From assembly GCA_964529415.1 (NCBI GenBank), contig CAZGWD010000009.1, positions 124,001 to 188,000 on the forward strand: a stretch of 64,000 bases of DNA, written 5' to 3'. A program made the position numbers and the translations under genes. The notes below the pieces were generated by a model. It did not search any database and had not been told where the DNA came from. It saw only the letters and a list, made by a program, of their open reading frames with translations. Shown here piece after piece: positions 33,599 to 42,931 of the stretch. Every line of letters begins with the position of its first letter. The stretch's first letter is position 1. The DNA is from CAYMPH01 sp964529415 (GTDB taxonomy: Bacteria > Spirochaetota > UBA4802 > UBA5550).

Positions 33599-36316
33599 AT
33601 GCAGAAAAAAATTCTTGAACTGATTTACAATATCTCCCTTAAAAAAGGAAAACAGCTGCTGATATTCATGGCAGTAATAACCCTGATTCTCGGCTTTTTC
33701 ATAGTTGGAGGACTTTTTATACCCGGACTTCCTGTACTGAAAATTTCTTCATCAAGAGCAGATCTGATTTCCAAAACCCACCCTGACCAGGCAAGATATC
33801 TGAAATATATGGAAGAATTCGGCGCAGCGGATAATCTAATTGTTGTTCTTGAAGGTGATCCTGATGATTTAAAAAGCATAGCTGATGATACTGCTGAGGA
33901 AATACTGAAACAGAAAAAATGGGTAAAGTCTGTATTTTATAAAATTGATACATTATCTCTGATAAAAAATGCTCCTCTTTTTATTCCTGCTGATAAACTT
34001 AAAGAAGGCATTGATGTAGTTAAAAAAAATTCAGCTGAAATTAACGGGATCAGCAGAATCAATAATTTAAATTCATTGCTCGGCATGGTGAAAAATGCGG
34101 CAAATAACCCTGCATTCGCAACAAGACCGGATCTTGCACCAGGATTAATTTCAGCCATGGATTCATTTATAGGCGAGTGGCAGCAGTGGATTAAAAATCC
34201 CAAAAAGAATAAAATTGATCTTGCTGATAAAATAATTCCCAAGGGAAACGAAATGGGAATGCTTGTAAAAAGCGAAGGATATCTTTTTTCAAAGGATTTC
34301 AAACTGCTGTTTATGTTTGTACAGCCTCAGTCATCCAATGACGACATGAGCTATTTAAAGCCTTTTGTGGGTGATATTAAAAAAACAGTTGATTCTGTGC
34401 TTGAGAAAAATCCGGAACTAAAAGGAAAGGTTAAGGCTGCATATACAGGAATGCCTGCACACACTTTATCCGAAACTGAAACGCTTTATAAAGATGTTGC
34501 ATTCGACGGAAGCCTTGCAATAATATTTGTTGCAATAGTATTGCTGATTGGTTTCCGCTCTTTCAGGAAAATGATAATTGCTGTAATTCCTATTTTATCA
34601 GGACTCATAATTACACTTGGGGTAATCACGCTTACTGTAGGAAGATTGAACCTTATCAGCTCTGCCATGATTGCAGTTCTTTTCGGCATCGGCATAGACT
34701 TTGGAATTTATCTCATTCAGAGAACAGAGGAGGAGCTGGGTAACGGGCTCACTCTGGATCAGGCTGCATACAGATCAGTTGTTGAAACGAGCCAGTCAAT
34801 TGTAACAGGAGGTTTTACTACAGGTCTTGCGTTTTTTGCAATAGGCTTTTCAAGCTTTGTCGGATTCTCAGAGCTGGGCATAACAGCTGGTATGGGTATT
34901 ATGATTATGCTTATGACAACTTTCATGTTTCTTCCTGCTCTGATAATTCATGTAGGTGTTGAACCGAAAAAATATGATGTTCAGGGAATCATGACAGCAG
35001 CAAAAACAATTCACAGAAAAAAGCCTCTTATTGCATTCGGTGTTGTTACTATTCTGCTTACATTATTCAGCATATTCTGTTCCTTTAATATTAAAATGGA
35101 TTACAACGCACTTAAACTTCTGCCGAGAAATACTGAATCAACCATATATCAGGAAAGAATGGAGGAGACCAGTGATTATAAAATGTCTTCTGCAGCTGTA
35201 ACAGCAAAAAGCCTTGATGAACTTACAAAAATGACAGCGCAGATTAAAAAACTTTCAACAGTAAGCAGAGTTGATTCTCTTGCAGAACTGATCCCTGATA
35301 ATCAGGCTGAAAAAATAAAAATTATGCAGCAGTACAGGGAAATATTAGGAGGAATAAATTTAACTTACATTCCATCAAATTTATCTGCTGCAGAGTATTC
35401 CATTGTAATTAAAGGCCTTATAGAATTTTTTGAAAATTACCAGGAAAAGGCATTTGCCGGCGGAATGAAAGATATAGAGGACCAGCTTGATAAATTATTA
35501 ATAACACTGAATGCGTTAAATGAGGAATTCACAGGTGATAAGACTTCCAATGCGGTTGCGAGAACCAATGATTTTGACAAAACGCTTTTTTCCCGGATAA
35601 AAATGTTCAATATGCTGATACAGGCATGGCTTAATCCTGAACCTATGTCTGAAAAAAATCTATCTGAAACTTTTGTGAACAGATTTAAAAGTTCCAAAGG
35701 AACATATGTTGCATACGTTTTTCCTAATGGTCAAATCTGGGATGTGGATTTTCTTGATAAATTTGTCAGCCAGGTAAAAAACATAACTCCTGAGGTAACC
35801 GGATTCCCCGTAACTCACAGGGTTTATTCCAGGCAGGCTGCATCAGCTATTTTTGAATCAATAATCTATTCATTTATTATGGTTGTACTGCTGCTATGGA
35901 TTGAGTTCAGGAGTTTCAAAACAGTTGCAATTGCATTTATACCTCTTGCTTTGGGCATAGTCTGGATGCAGAGCGTTATATATATTATAGGCATGCCATA
36001 TAATCTTGCCAACATTGCAGGGCTTCCGCTTCTTTTCGGGCTCGGGGTTGTTTATGGTGTGCGGATAGTTCACCGCTGGCTTGAGAATCCGAAAGAAACT
36101 GCTTTCATTGCAACAAAGACAACAGGCAAAGGAGTATTTTTTGCTGCATCAGCAACTCTTATTGCTCTGTTCAGCATAATATTTGCAAGGCATTACGGCA
36201 TGTCTTCTTTCGGAGTAGTGCTTTTTATCGGGTTGGCTTTTTGTCTCGTTGCAGCGCTTTTTGTGTTGCCTGTAATTATAGATTTATTATATTTAGATAA
36301 GGATAAAAAGAAATAA
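33599..36316 (+). CDS. MMPL/RND-family exporter
   Basis: 905 residues from the ATG at 33599 (AGGTG upstream; an ATG at 33575 lacks a ribosome site). One N-terminal helix, a large periplasmic domain, five to six helices (about 300-470), a second periplasmic domain, and a second helix group (about 760-905). GIGIDFGIYLIQRTEEE and the matching LFGLGVVYGVRIVHRW carry the Asp and Arg/His positions of the proton relay in each half. This is a predicted exporter of the HpnN/MMPL type, which moves hydrophobic molecules outward. It leads an apparent operon with a PhnD-like binding protein, a TPR lipoprotein and an SDR, which suggests envelope lipid traffic. Confidence 0.85.
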   Translation: MQKKILELIYNISLKKGKQLLIFMAVITLILGFFIVGGLFIPGLPVLKISSSRADLISKTHPDQARYLKYMEEFGAADNLIVVLEGDPDDLKSIADDTAEEILKQKKWVKSVFYKIDTLSLIKNAPLFIPADKLKEGIDVVKKNSAEINGISRINNLNSLLGMVKNAANNPAFATRPDLAPGLISAMDSFIGEWQQWIKNPKKNKIDLADKIIPKGNEMGMLVKSEGYLFSKDFKLLFMFVQPQSSNDDMSYLKPFVGDIKKTVDSVLEKNPELKGKVKAAYTGMPAHTLSETETLYKDVAFDGSLAIIFVAIVLLIGFRSFRKMIIAVIPILSGLIITLGVITLTVGRLNLISSAMIAVLFGIGIDFGIYLIQRTEEELGNGLTLDQAAYRSVVETSQSIVTGGFTTGLAFFAIGFSSFVGFSELGITAGMGIMIMLMTTFMFLPALIIHVGVEPKKYDVQGIMTAAKTIHRKKPLIAFGVVTILLTLFSIFCSFNIKMDYNALKLLPRNTESTIYQERMEETSDYKMSSAAVTAKSLDELTKMTAQIKKLSTVSRVDSLAELIPDNQAEKIKIMQQYREILGGINLTYIPSNLSAAEYSIVIKGLIEFFENYQEKAFAGGMKDIEDQLDKLLITLNALNEEFTGDKTSNAVARTNDFDKTLFSRIKMFNMLIQAWLNPEPMSEKNLSETFVNRFKSSKGTYVAYVFPNGQIWDVDFLDKFVSQVKNITPEVTGFPVTHRVYSRQAASAIFESIIYSFIMVVLLLWIEFRSFKTVAIAFIPLALGIVWMQSVIYIIGMPYNLANIAGLPLLFGLGVVYGVRIVHRWLENPKETAFIATKTTGKGVFFAASATLIALFSIIFARHYGMSSFGVVLFIGLAFCLVAALFVLPVIIDLLYLDKDKKK

Positions 36317-36320
36317 ATTT

Positions 36321-36352
36321 CCCCCAGTCCCCCTCAGGGGGATTTAGGGGGT
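36321..36352. repeat. C5/G5 palindromic repeat, compact copy
   Basis: CCCCCAGTCCCCCTCAGGGGG then TTAGGGGGT, between the RND gene and the PhnD-like gene. The CCCCCTCAGGGGG core can form a hairpin inside the transcript. Confidence 0.7.
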
Positions 36353-36417
36353 TTAACTTTATTCTATTGCATAAAGCAGAATGTATAAACAAAAAGAAGT
36401 AATTTGAGGAGAAAATA

Positions 36418-37266
36418 ATGCTTAAAAAAATAGTCTTATCGCTGATATTAACAGCTTCAATCGGTATATTCAGCAGTACAAACGCTGCAGAAATAATTCA
36501 CGTTGCAATATTTGCGCCTGATATGCCTTTTACCCAGGCTGAAGGTGAAAATTATATCGGGCAATTCATTACTATTCTTGCAAATTCAGTTGGCATGAAA
36601 CCTGAATATTTCAAAGGAAGATATTTCAATGAAGGAAATGATGCGAAGAATTTCATATCGCAAAATAAAAATGTTTTCGTAATGGGTTCGCTCAGTTTTT
36701 TTCTTCCGAACAGGAACTGGCTTAAACTTGTTCCGGTTGCTTCTATAGATTATGCTGGTAGCGACATGGAAAAATATTATCTTACAGTTCAGAAAGGGAA
36801 ATATAAATCAATGGCGGACCTTAAAGGAAAAACTGTTGCTGGAAATGTTTTCAAAGAGGACAGCAGGTTTATTAATAAATTTATTTTTAACAGCAGGATT
36901 GATGCTTATTCATATTTTAAAACAAGCTTTACAACTTCAGTTCGCGCATCTGTCAGAAATCTGCAGAAAGGAAAACTTGATGCTATTCTTCTTAACCACA
37001 GGGATTATGTTAAATTCAAAAGCAGAAAAGATTTCGAAAGCCTTGAAATTATTTATACATCAGAAAGCATCCCTGCACTTGGATTGATGATGAACGATTC
37101 TCCATACAACAGAAGCATGAAAGATAAGTTCCTGAATGCAGTTATTAAAATGAATACCATGCAGGAAGCGCAGACCATGTTCAATGCCAACGGCATGGAC
37201 GGATTCAGAAAAATAAATACCGGGTTAATCGACAATGCAATTTCGAAATTTGACAGCGGTAATTAG
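36418..37266 (+). CDS. PhnD-like periplasmic binding protein
   Basis: 282 residues. Signal peptide to about residue 23 (NAAEI), GAGGAG ribosome site. The remainder fits the PhnD/phosphonate-type family of substrate-binding proteins: VAIFAPDMPFTQAEG, VMGSLSFFLP, YYLTVQKGKYKSMADLKGKTVAGN, LDAILLNHRDYV. No ABC permease or ATPase is adjacent; the partner instead seems to be an RND exporter. Its role may be to bind a ligand in the periplasm for export or sensing. The next gene overlaps its end by 32 bases. Confidence 0.7.
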   Translation: MLKKIVLSLILTASIGIFSSTNAAEIIHVAIFAPDMPFTQAEGENYIGQFITILANSVGMKPEYFKGRYFNEGNDAKNFISQNKNVFVMGSLSFFLPNRNWLKLVPVASIDYAGSDMEKYYLTVQKGKYKSMADLKGKTVAGNVFKEDSRFINKFIFNSRIDAYSYFKTSFTTSVRASVRNLQKGKLDAILLNHRDYVKFKSRKDFESLEIIYTSESIPALGLMMNDSPYNRSMKDKFLNAVIKMNTMQEAQTMFNANGMDGFRKINTGLIDNAISKFDSGN

Positions 37267-38026
37267 TTTACTGATTTTATTTACGCTTTTTTCATGCACT
37301 ACGGCGTCTGTTAAAAATAAAAGTGACTGTCCTGAGAAAACAGTCACAGTTGAAAAAGGCAGTACAAAAAAAAATGCTGAAAACGCATCTAAGATCCCCT
37401 ATAATGCAAGCAGGGAAGATAAATTAAAGGCGTTTGAAACTGCAGACTGTGCGCACAAAAAAGATGCAGAGGATAAAGAAATAGCCCTGATTCTTGCAAG
37501 AGCTTCATTTATGCTTGCTGATATTGAAACCAAAAATTCACTGATTGAAAAATTTGCTGTAATCGGCAGGGATGCTCTTGAGTCTCTGAACATGGCAATG
37601 GACAGTCCGCGAGCAAGTTACTTCTACGCAACAAATCTCGGTCTTATTGTAAGGATTCAGGGACTTTTTGGAATAAAAAAGATCCCTGTAATTATCAGTA
37701 CTTTGAATAATGCGTTGAAAGATCCTTCAATAGATCAGGGAGGCCCTCTGCGTTCACTCGGGATGCTCTATTTAAAAACTCCTCAAAGTCTTGGCGGTGA
37801 TGTTGACAAGGCAATTGATCTTCTTGAAAAGGCTGCCAAAACATATCCTGATCATCCGCAGAATCATTATTTTTACGCAGAGGCTCTGATCGAAGACGGC
37901 GATGAGGATGGAGCTAAACGCGAACTCGAGCAGGCAAGAAAGCTTCTGTCTGTTCAGAAGTGGGGTTCCGATTATGTTAAAATCTGGCAGACCGACATTG
38001 AAAAAATAGAAAAAAAATTAAAATGA
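37235..38026 (+). CDS. TPR lipoprotein, TatT-like
   Basis: 263 residues. The lipobox FTLFSC gives a lipidated Cys near residue 21. The body resembles the TatT component of TRAP transporters: paired helices FYATNLGLIVRIQGLFGIKKIP, GGPLRSLGMLYLKTPQSLGGDVDKAIDLLEKA and HPQNHYFYAEALIEDGDEDGAKRELEQARKLL. TatT of Treponema is a trimeric periplasmic lipoprotein that binds hydrophobic ligands beside a TRAP binding protein. Here it sits with a PhnD-like protein. The start ATG is inside the previous gene and lacks a ribosome site; translation is likely coupled. Confidence 0.7.
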   Translation: MQFRNLTAVISLLILFTLFSCTTASVKNKSDCPEKTVTVEKGSTKKNAENASKIPYNASREDKLKAFETADCAHKKDAEDKEIALILARASFMLADIETKNSLIEKFAVIGRDALESLNMAMDSPRASYFYATNLGLIVRIQGLFGIKKIPVIISTLNNALKDPSIDQGGPLRSLGMLYLKTPQSLGGDVDKAIDLLEKAAKTYPDHPQNHYFYAEALIEDGDEDGAKRELEQARKLLSVQKWGSDYVKIWQTDIEKIEKKLK

Positions 38027-38835
38027 ACAATTCCGGTTTTAAGGAAAAATACGGCCCCTGGGCTTTGATAACCGGCAGCGCTATGGGATTGGGCGCCGAG
38101 TTCGCAAGGCAGTGCGCACAAAGAGGATTGAACTGCCTGCTTGTTGATAAAGCAGGCAGGGAACTTGAAAAAACTGCAAAAAAAATCCGTACTGATTTCA
38201 AAGTTTCTGTTGAAACTCTCCTTCTTGATATATCAAAAAAAGATTTTCTGAAAATTATAATAAAAAAAACTTCCAGGCTCGACATAGGCCTTGTAGTAAA
38301 CAATGCAGGGCTATCACCTGTGGGTTCGTTCCTCTCATTTGATCCGGCATTTCTTGAAAACCAGCTTGATGTCAATGTCAGGGCGCCTCTTGTATTATCA
38401 CGTTATTTTATTCCGCTACTGCAGAAAAGAAAAAGAGGGGGGCTGATATTTGTCTCTTCCGGCTCTGCAAATGCCGGGGTTCCCTACTCGGCAAATTACG
38501 CAGGAACAAAAGCCTGGAATCTTATATTCGCAGAAAGCCTCTGGTATGAATTAAAAAAATCCGGAATAGATGTAATTGCCTTGATGCCCGGGCCAACTGA
38601 ATCACCGGGCTGGTACGCCAATCTGCCGGAACATGATGCACCACTTAAACCCATGAGCGTTGAAAAAACAATAAGAGAAACTCTTGATACTATCGGTAAA
38701 AAACCGAGCCTGTCAGCCGGACTTGTAAATAAAATCGGGACTGTTTTTATGAGACTTGCTCCTCGGGCTTTCGGAATTAAAATTGTCGCTAAAACAATGG
38801 AAAAAACTTTTAAGAAAAAGATTGGAATAAAATAA
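38023..38835 (+). CDS. short-chain dehydrogenase/reductase
   Basis: 270 residues, classical SDR. TGSAMGLGAEFA is the cofactor loop, NNAGLSPVG the NNAG motif, and Ser with YAGTKAW (YxxxK) the catalytic set. MPGPTESPGW is the substrate loop. It overlaps the TPR lipoprotein gene by four bases (ATGA). Reduces or oxidises an alcohol; the company of lipid-handling proteins suggests a lipid or terpenoid substrate. Confidence 0.85.
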   Translation: MNNSGFKEKYGPWALITGSAMGLGAEFARQCAQRGLNCLLVDKAGRELEKTAKKIRTDFKVSVETLLLDISKKDFLKIIIKKTSRLDIGLVVNNAGLSPVGSFLSFDPAFLENQLDVNVRAPLVLSRYFIPLLQKRKRGGLIFVSSGSANAGVPYSANYAGTKAWNLIFAESLWYELKKSGIDVIALMPGPTESPGWYANLPEHDAPLKPMSVEKTIRETLDTIGKKPSLSAGLVNKIGTVFMRLAPRAFGIKIVAKTMEKTFKKKIGIK

Positions 38836-38976
38836 AACACATCTCGATATTTTGAAAAGGTTCACCACAAATACAATTGATTCATCAAACTGTTTTTTTA
38901 CATTAATTGATTAGCCTGAATACTGATAATATGTTATTTATAATATCATGGCTTACATAAAGTGAATGTTTTTTAA

Positions 38977-39007
38977 TTGACACAATCTTTTTAGGATGAG
39001 ATATGAT
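38977..39007 (+). promoter_or_regulatory. possible promoter of the antitoxin-toxin pair
   Basis: TTGACA at 38977-38982 and TATGAT at 39002-39007 with a 19-base spacer, 38 bases before the antitoxin start. Confidence 0.4.
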
Positions 39008-39045
39008 TTGTTATTAATTTATAAAGATATAACATAGGTGAAATA

Positions 39046-39255
39046 ATGCAATCAATTATTACTAATGGGCATTTATTGGATTCACATACTATTAAACTTG
39101 ATGAATCGATTCCTTTATTAACTGGATCGATTAAAGTTGTCATTGAAATTCCCGATCAATATCTGACAGAATTGAAATATGGTATGGCAAAAGGCTCAGT
39201 AGAAATAATGCCTGGTTTTGATGATCCATTGGAAGAGTTGCAGGAGTATCAATAA
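39046..39255 (+). CDS. antitoxin of a VapBC-like pair (DUF2281 type)
   Basis: 69 residues. TIKLDESIPLLTGSIKVVIEI and the tail MPGFDDPLEELQEYQ follow the pattern of the short antitoxins found before PIN toxin genes. The C-terminal part would bind and block the PIN active site. The stop TAA shares its last A with the ATG of the toxin, the usual coupling. Confidence 0.65.
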   Translation: MQSIITNGHLLDSHTIKLDESIPLLTGSIKVVIEIPDQYLTELKYGMAKGSVEIMPGFDDPLEELQEYQ

Positions 39256-39628
39256 TGCAATATCTGGCCGACACCAATGTTTTTCTATGGTATATAAAGG
39301 CAATAATAAACTTCCGGAAAATATTCGTAACCAAATTGAATCAAACAAAAAAGAATTGTGTTTGAGTATGGCATCTATCTGGGAACTTGGACTTAAAAAT
39401 GCCAAAGGTCTTTTACATCTTGAAGGTGAATTTTCTGTTTTCTTGCAAAACTACATTTATAAAACCGGCATAAAAATCATTCCTATTACTATTGAACATA
39501 TAGAGATATCAGTAGCACTTCCTTTTCATCACCGAGATCCATTTGACAGATTGATTTTTGCTCAGTCAAAAGCTGAAAAAATTGAATTCCTTTTTACTGA
39601 TGATATTTTTTACAAGTATAGGATTTAA
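39255..39628 (+). pseudogene. PIN-domain toxin (VapC-like), frameshifted
   Basis: The toxin begins MQYLADTNVFLWYI at 39255, but that frame stops at 39363. The frame one base over continues KGNNKLPENIRNQIES, then SIWELG, HHRDPFDRL and FTDD to the stop at 39628. Joined, they make a normal-length PIN domain with all acidic residues: Asp6, Glu of SIWELG, Asp of RDPFDR and Asp of FTDD. One base seems lost in the A-run near 39295-39300. No standard slippery site is present, so the gene is likely broken, unless the base is a sequencing or assembly error. Confidence 0.75.
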
Positions 39629-39676
39629 TTGCATCAAGTTAATATATAAATAAATTAATTTTTTCAGGAGTTTGTT

Positions 39677-40423
39677 ATGAAAAAGATATTTTTTATCTGC
39701 ACCGCAGCATTATTCTCACTTATGCTTTTTACATCACATTCAATTTCACAGGAAACTTGTGATAAGATGAAAAGTTATAAAAATATTCAGCTGAGAATTC
39801 TTTTTTCAAGAGTATCCGGATGTTATTTTAAGATTGACCAGGAATATTATCTTCTGAAAGCCAATAAGAACAGGAACCGTTCATATTCTTTTTTCCCGGA
39901 TGGAAGAATTATGGCATTCATTGGAACAAATGATTATGAATATATGTCTAAATCAACAGGATCACGGTCGTTTCATCTTCTGCCTTTTAAAAATAAAACA
40001 GTACCTTCATACGAACCTCCAACAGGTGATGAAATTAATGTTCTCCTTCCGTCCAGTCATAAAGCAGTTTTTTCCGCTGAGAAAGGCGATATTGTTTCAA
40101 TAGAAGGTTTCAATGTGGCGCTTCAGCCCATTGAGCATTTTGATAAAATGGTAATAAAAGGCGGTGGAGTTGATATTAAACCTGATAATGGAAATATCGT
40201 AATAGATTACGGCTGGAGAACCGGTGGAATGAGCATTTCTCTGCTTTATATGTCTTCTGTGATTAAAGACAGTTTCGGCAATGCATGTCAGGTTAAAAAC
40301 AGCGAGCTTTATATGGTTGATCCGAAAGACAGCGATGAGGTTATTTTTAAAATTAAAAATAACACGGAACTGGCTGGTTTTTTGAAAAAAAGATGTCCGG
40401 CTATAAAATTGGAAATGAAATAA
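39677..40423 (+). CDS. secreted protein of unknown function
   Basis: 248 residues, signal peptide to about residue 25 (HSISQE), CAGGAG upstream. The mature part has strand-rich sequence with Cys pairs (ETCDKM, GCYFKI, ACQVKN, RCPAIK) that could form disulfides. I do not recognise a family. It stands alone between the toxin remnant and a convergent small membrane protein. Confidence 0.55.
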   Translation: MKKIFFICTAALFSLMLFTSHSISQETCDKMKSYKNIQLRILFSRVSGCYFKIDQEYYLLKANKNRNRSYSFFPDGRIMAFIGTNDYEYMSKSTGSRSFHLLPFKNKTVPSYEPPTGDEINVLLPSSHKAVFSAEKGDIVSIEGFNVALQPIEHFDKMVIKGGGVDIKPDNGNIVIDYGWRTGGMSISLLYMSSVIKDSFGNACQVKNSELYMVDPKDSDEVIFKIKNNTELAGFLKKRCPAIKLEMK

Positions 40424-40443
40424 AAAAACATTAAACTTTTGTT

Positions 40444-40809
40444 TTATTCAGTTTTTAATATTATTGAACTATAGATTTTTAGTATCAATAATAAAAGAAT
40501 AGGAATAAGGCAAAAAATATAGAATATTATTTTTGATTTTTTGACAATAGATGCTATAAGACTTATGGATAACCCTATTAAAAAGAATCCCCAGGACGCT
40601 ATTTCTACAGCCAAGCCAAAGCCTGAATGGCCGTAGCGTTTTTCTAAAGGTAAAATTGATAATAAATAAAAAAAAGGAAAAGAAAAAAAATAACAACACA
40701 AAACTATAGCCAATGAAATAGCTAATGGAATAAAAGATAAATTATATCTTGAATCTTTATCGCTTATTTTTTTTCTAATCTCATCGAAATCATTTATGCT
40801 GTCAGCCAT
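40444..40809 (-). CDS. small membrane protein
   Basis: 121 residues. A charged N-terminus is followed by about three to four hydrophobic helices (LSFIPLAISLAIVLCCYFF, ASWGFFLIGLSISLIASIV, IFYIFCLIPILLLLILK). GGTGAT precedes the ATG. Unknown function; typical of single genes of the DUF membrane class. Confidence 0.45.
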   Translation of the reverse strand: MADSINDFDEIRKKISDKDSRYNLSFIPLAISLAIVLCCYFFSFPFFYLLSILPLEKRYGHSGFGLAVEIASWGFFLIGLSISLIASIVKKSKIIFYIFCLIPILLLLILKIYSSIILKTE

Positions 40810-41000
40810 ATAATCACCAATACGGGTTTTAATTAAATTCTATACTAAAACACTAATTACAATTAAGTGAAAAATAGGAAAGTCAATAATATATTTTATT
40901 TTGCATTTATAATATTATATAAAATGACAAACAAGCGTAAAAACTTTTTTTATTTACAAATAATCCTCCATTTTAATCAATGCATAAACTCCTTCTTCAG

Positions 41001-41036
41001 TTCTCCCCATTAGTTAAGGGGGAGTTTGCGGGGGTT
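41001..41036. repeat. C5/G5 palindromic repeat, copy 3
   Basis: TTCTCCCCAT then TTAAGGGGGAGTTTGCGGGGGTT. Its reverse complement matches the copy at 13248 (ACCCCCGC-AACTCCCCCT). Confidence 0.7.
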
Positions 41037-41069
41037 GAAACTATTTTTTAATGATTGATATAAGGGCAT

Positions 41070-42650
41070 ATGAATAAAGAAATATCGCGCAGACGGACTC
41101 TTGCAATAATTTCCCATCCTGACGCAGGAAAAACTACTTTAACTGAAAAATTACTGCTGTACGGAGGCGCACTTGAACTTGCGGGTTCTGTAACTGCAAA
41201 GAAGAAACAGAGAGAAACATCATCTGACTGGATGGAGCTTGAGAAGAAGAGAGGCATTTCTATTTCTTCTACAGTTCTGCAGTTCGATTATCAGGGCTTC
41301 AGGCTGAATCTGCTCGATACGCCCGGTCACAAGGATTTCTCAGAGGATACATACCGCGTTTTAACTGCTGTAGACGGTGTTATCATGGTAATAGATGCAG
41401 GTAAAGGAATAGAGAGTCAGACTATCAAGCTCTTTGAAATATGCCGCAGGCGCGGTATTCCTATTTTTACTTTCATGAACAAGCTCGACCGTCCTGCATT
41501 ATCGCCGATTGATTTGATTGATCAGCTTGAAAAGGTTCTGAAAATACACGCTTATCCTGTGAACTGGCCTCTTGAAAACGGTACCAATTTCAAAGGAGTA
41601 TATGACAGACTTCATAAGCAGATGCACCTTTTCGAAAGGGTGCCTGGAGGAGCGTATAGGGCTCCTGAGACAGTTCATGAAATTTCTGATCCATTAGTAA
41701 AAAATATTCTAAGCGAAGCTGTATATAAAGAAATTGTTGAAGAGCTTGAAATGCTTGATGGAGCACAGGGCGGATTCGACAGGGAGGAGGTTTTAAAAGG
41801 CCGGACAACTCCTGTCTTTTTCGGAAGTGCTGCAAACAATTTCGGAGTTGAGCTTCTGCTGAACGGTTATATAGAATATTCTTCGAGTCCTGTTGCAAGA
41901 CAAGCCAGAAGCGGACTCGTACCGCTAGACAGTTCCTATTTTTCCGGTTTCGTGTTCAAGGTTCAGACAAACATGAATCCTATGCACAGGGATAGAATGG
42001 TTTTTGTGCGTGTGTGTTCGGGAAAATTTGAGCGTGGTTTGAAAGTTTTTCATACGAGATCCGGTAAAGAGATTCGGCTTTCCAGTTCGCATAATGTTTT
42101 TGGACGCGACCGTGAGGTTGTGGACGAAGCTTTTCCCGGAGACATCCTCGGCTTTGTCACAAATACATCGTTCAGAATCGGTGATACTATCAGCTCAAAC
42201 CAGGAAATTGTTTTTGATGAAATTCCCAGGTTTGCTCCTGAATGTTTTGCTTACCTGCATAATATCACAGCTTCAAGTTATAAATCATTCCGCAAGGGTC
42301 TTGATCATCTGCTGGCTGAGGATATTGTTCAGATCTTCCGCGTTGACGGGCATTCGCAGAATCTGCCGCTTCTCGGAGCAGTTGGTCCTTTGCAGTTCGA
42401 GGTCTTTCAGTACCGTTTGAAAGATGAGTACGGAGCTGAGTCAAGGCTTGAGATGATGTCGTGGGCAGCTCTCAGATGGCTTGATTCTTCTGTTGATGAA
42501 AATGAACTGAAAAAGTCCCTGCCATACGGCGCAACTATCGGATTTGATGAACTGAACCGGAGGGTTCTGCTTTTTCAGAACACCTGGTCAATGCAGAACT
42601 TCGCTGATAAAAATAAGTCGATTGTGCTTCTTGATTCGCAGAAAGAGTAG
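41070..42650 (+). CDS. prfC: peptide chain release factor 3
   Basis: 526 residues. SHPDAGKTTLTEKLL is the P-loop, RGISISST the switch I, LLDTPGHKDF the switch II and MNKLDR the G4 motif; the insert AGSVTAKKKQRETSSDWM is diagnostic for RF3 against EF-G. The C-terminal domain has AVGPLQFEVFQYRLKDEY, also RF3-specific. The GTPase recycles RF1 and RF2 from the ribosome after termination. Single gene; the short region after it holds GC-rich hairpin DNA (42651-42690). Confidence 0.95.
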   Translation: MNKEISRRRTLAIISHPDAGKTTLTEKLLLYGGALELAGSVTAKKKQRETSSDWMELEKKRGISISSTVLQFDYQGFRLNLLDTPGHKDFSEDTYRVLTAVDGVIMVIDAGKGIESQTIKLFEICRRRGIPIFTFMNKLDRPALSPIDLIDQLEKVLKIHAYPVNWPLENGTNFKGVYDRLHKQMHLFERVPGGAYRAPETVHEISDPLVKNILSEAVYKEIVEELEMLDGAQGGFDREEVLKGRTTPVFFGSAANNFGVELLLNGYIEYSSSPVARQARSGLVPLDSSYFSGFVFKVQTNMNPMHRDRMVFVRVCSGKFERGLKVFHTRSGKEIRLSSSHNVFGRDREVVDEAFPGDILGFVTNTSFRIGDTISSNQEIVFDEIPRFAPECFAYLHNITASSYKSFRKGLDHLLAEDIVQIFRVDGHSQNLPLLGAVGPLQFEVFQYRLKDEYGAESRLEMMSWAALRWLDSSVDENELKKSLPYGATIGFDELNRRVLLFQNTWSMQNFADKNKSIVLLDSQKE

Positions 42651-42705
42651 ACTTCCCTCGGCTCCGCTCGGGGAGCGTGCTATGAAAAGGGGGATATTGA
42701 ATTAA

Positions 42706-42918
42706 TTATTTTCTTATTTCGATAGCCTGTTCTATTGAGTGCGGAAGGTCAATGTTAATAAAAAAGTCTTCAGGGTATACATAATCTTCTCCTGATTCAT
42801 CAATTATGCGAAGAAAATGTGAAGCTGAGGCCTTTTCATCTTCAATAACTTTATATAATTTTCTTACTTCAAGTGATGCTTCATATCCTTCATTTTGAAG
42901 ACAGATAACATATTTCAT
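42706..42918 (-). CDS. small protein, second of a two-gene cassette
   Basis: 70 residues. The pattern KYVICLQNEGYEASLEVRKLYKVI, then RIIDESGEDYVYPEDFF, matches a small conserved family I have seen beside partners like the one at 42932. The fold is probably SH3-like beta. The function is not known. It begins 13 bases after the partner gene on the minus strand. GGTGAT lies 4 bases before the ATG. Confidence 0.55.
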   Translation of the reverse strand: MKYVICLQNEGYEASLEVRKLYKVIEDEKASASHFLRIIDESGEDYVYPEDFFINIDLPHSIEQAIEIRK

Positions 42919-42931
42919 TTTATCACCATCT

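Noticed and set aside
39218..39254. start of the toxin at 39218
   Set aside because: That frame overlaps the antitoxin gene and lacks the ADTN motif; the PIN domain starts at 39255 in another frame.
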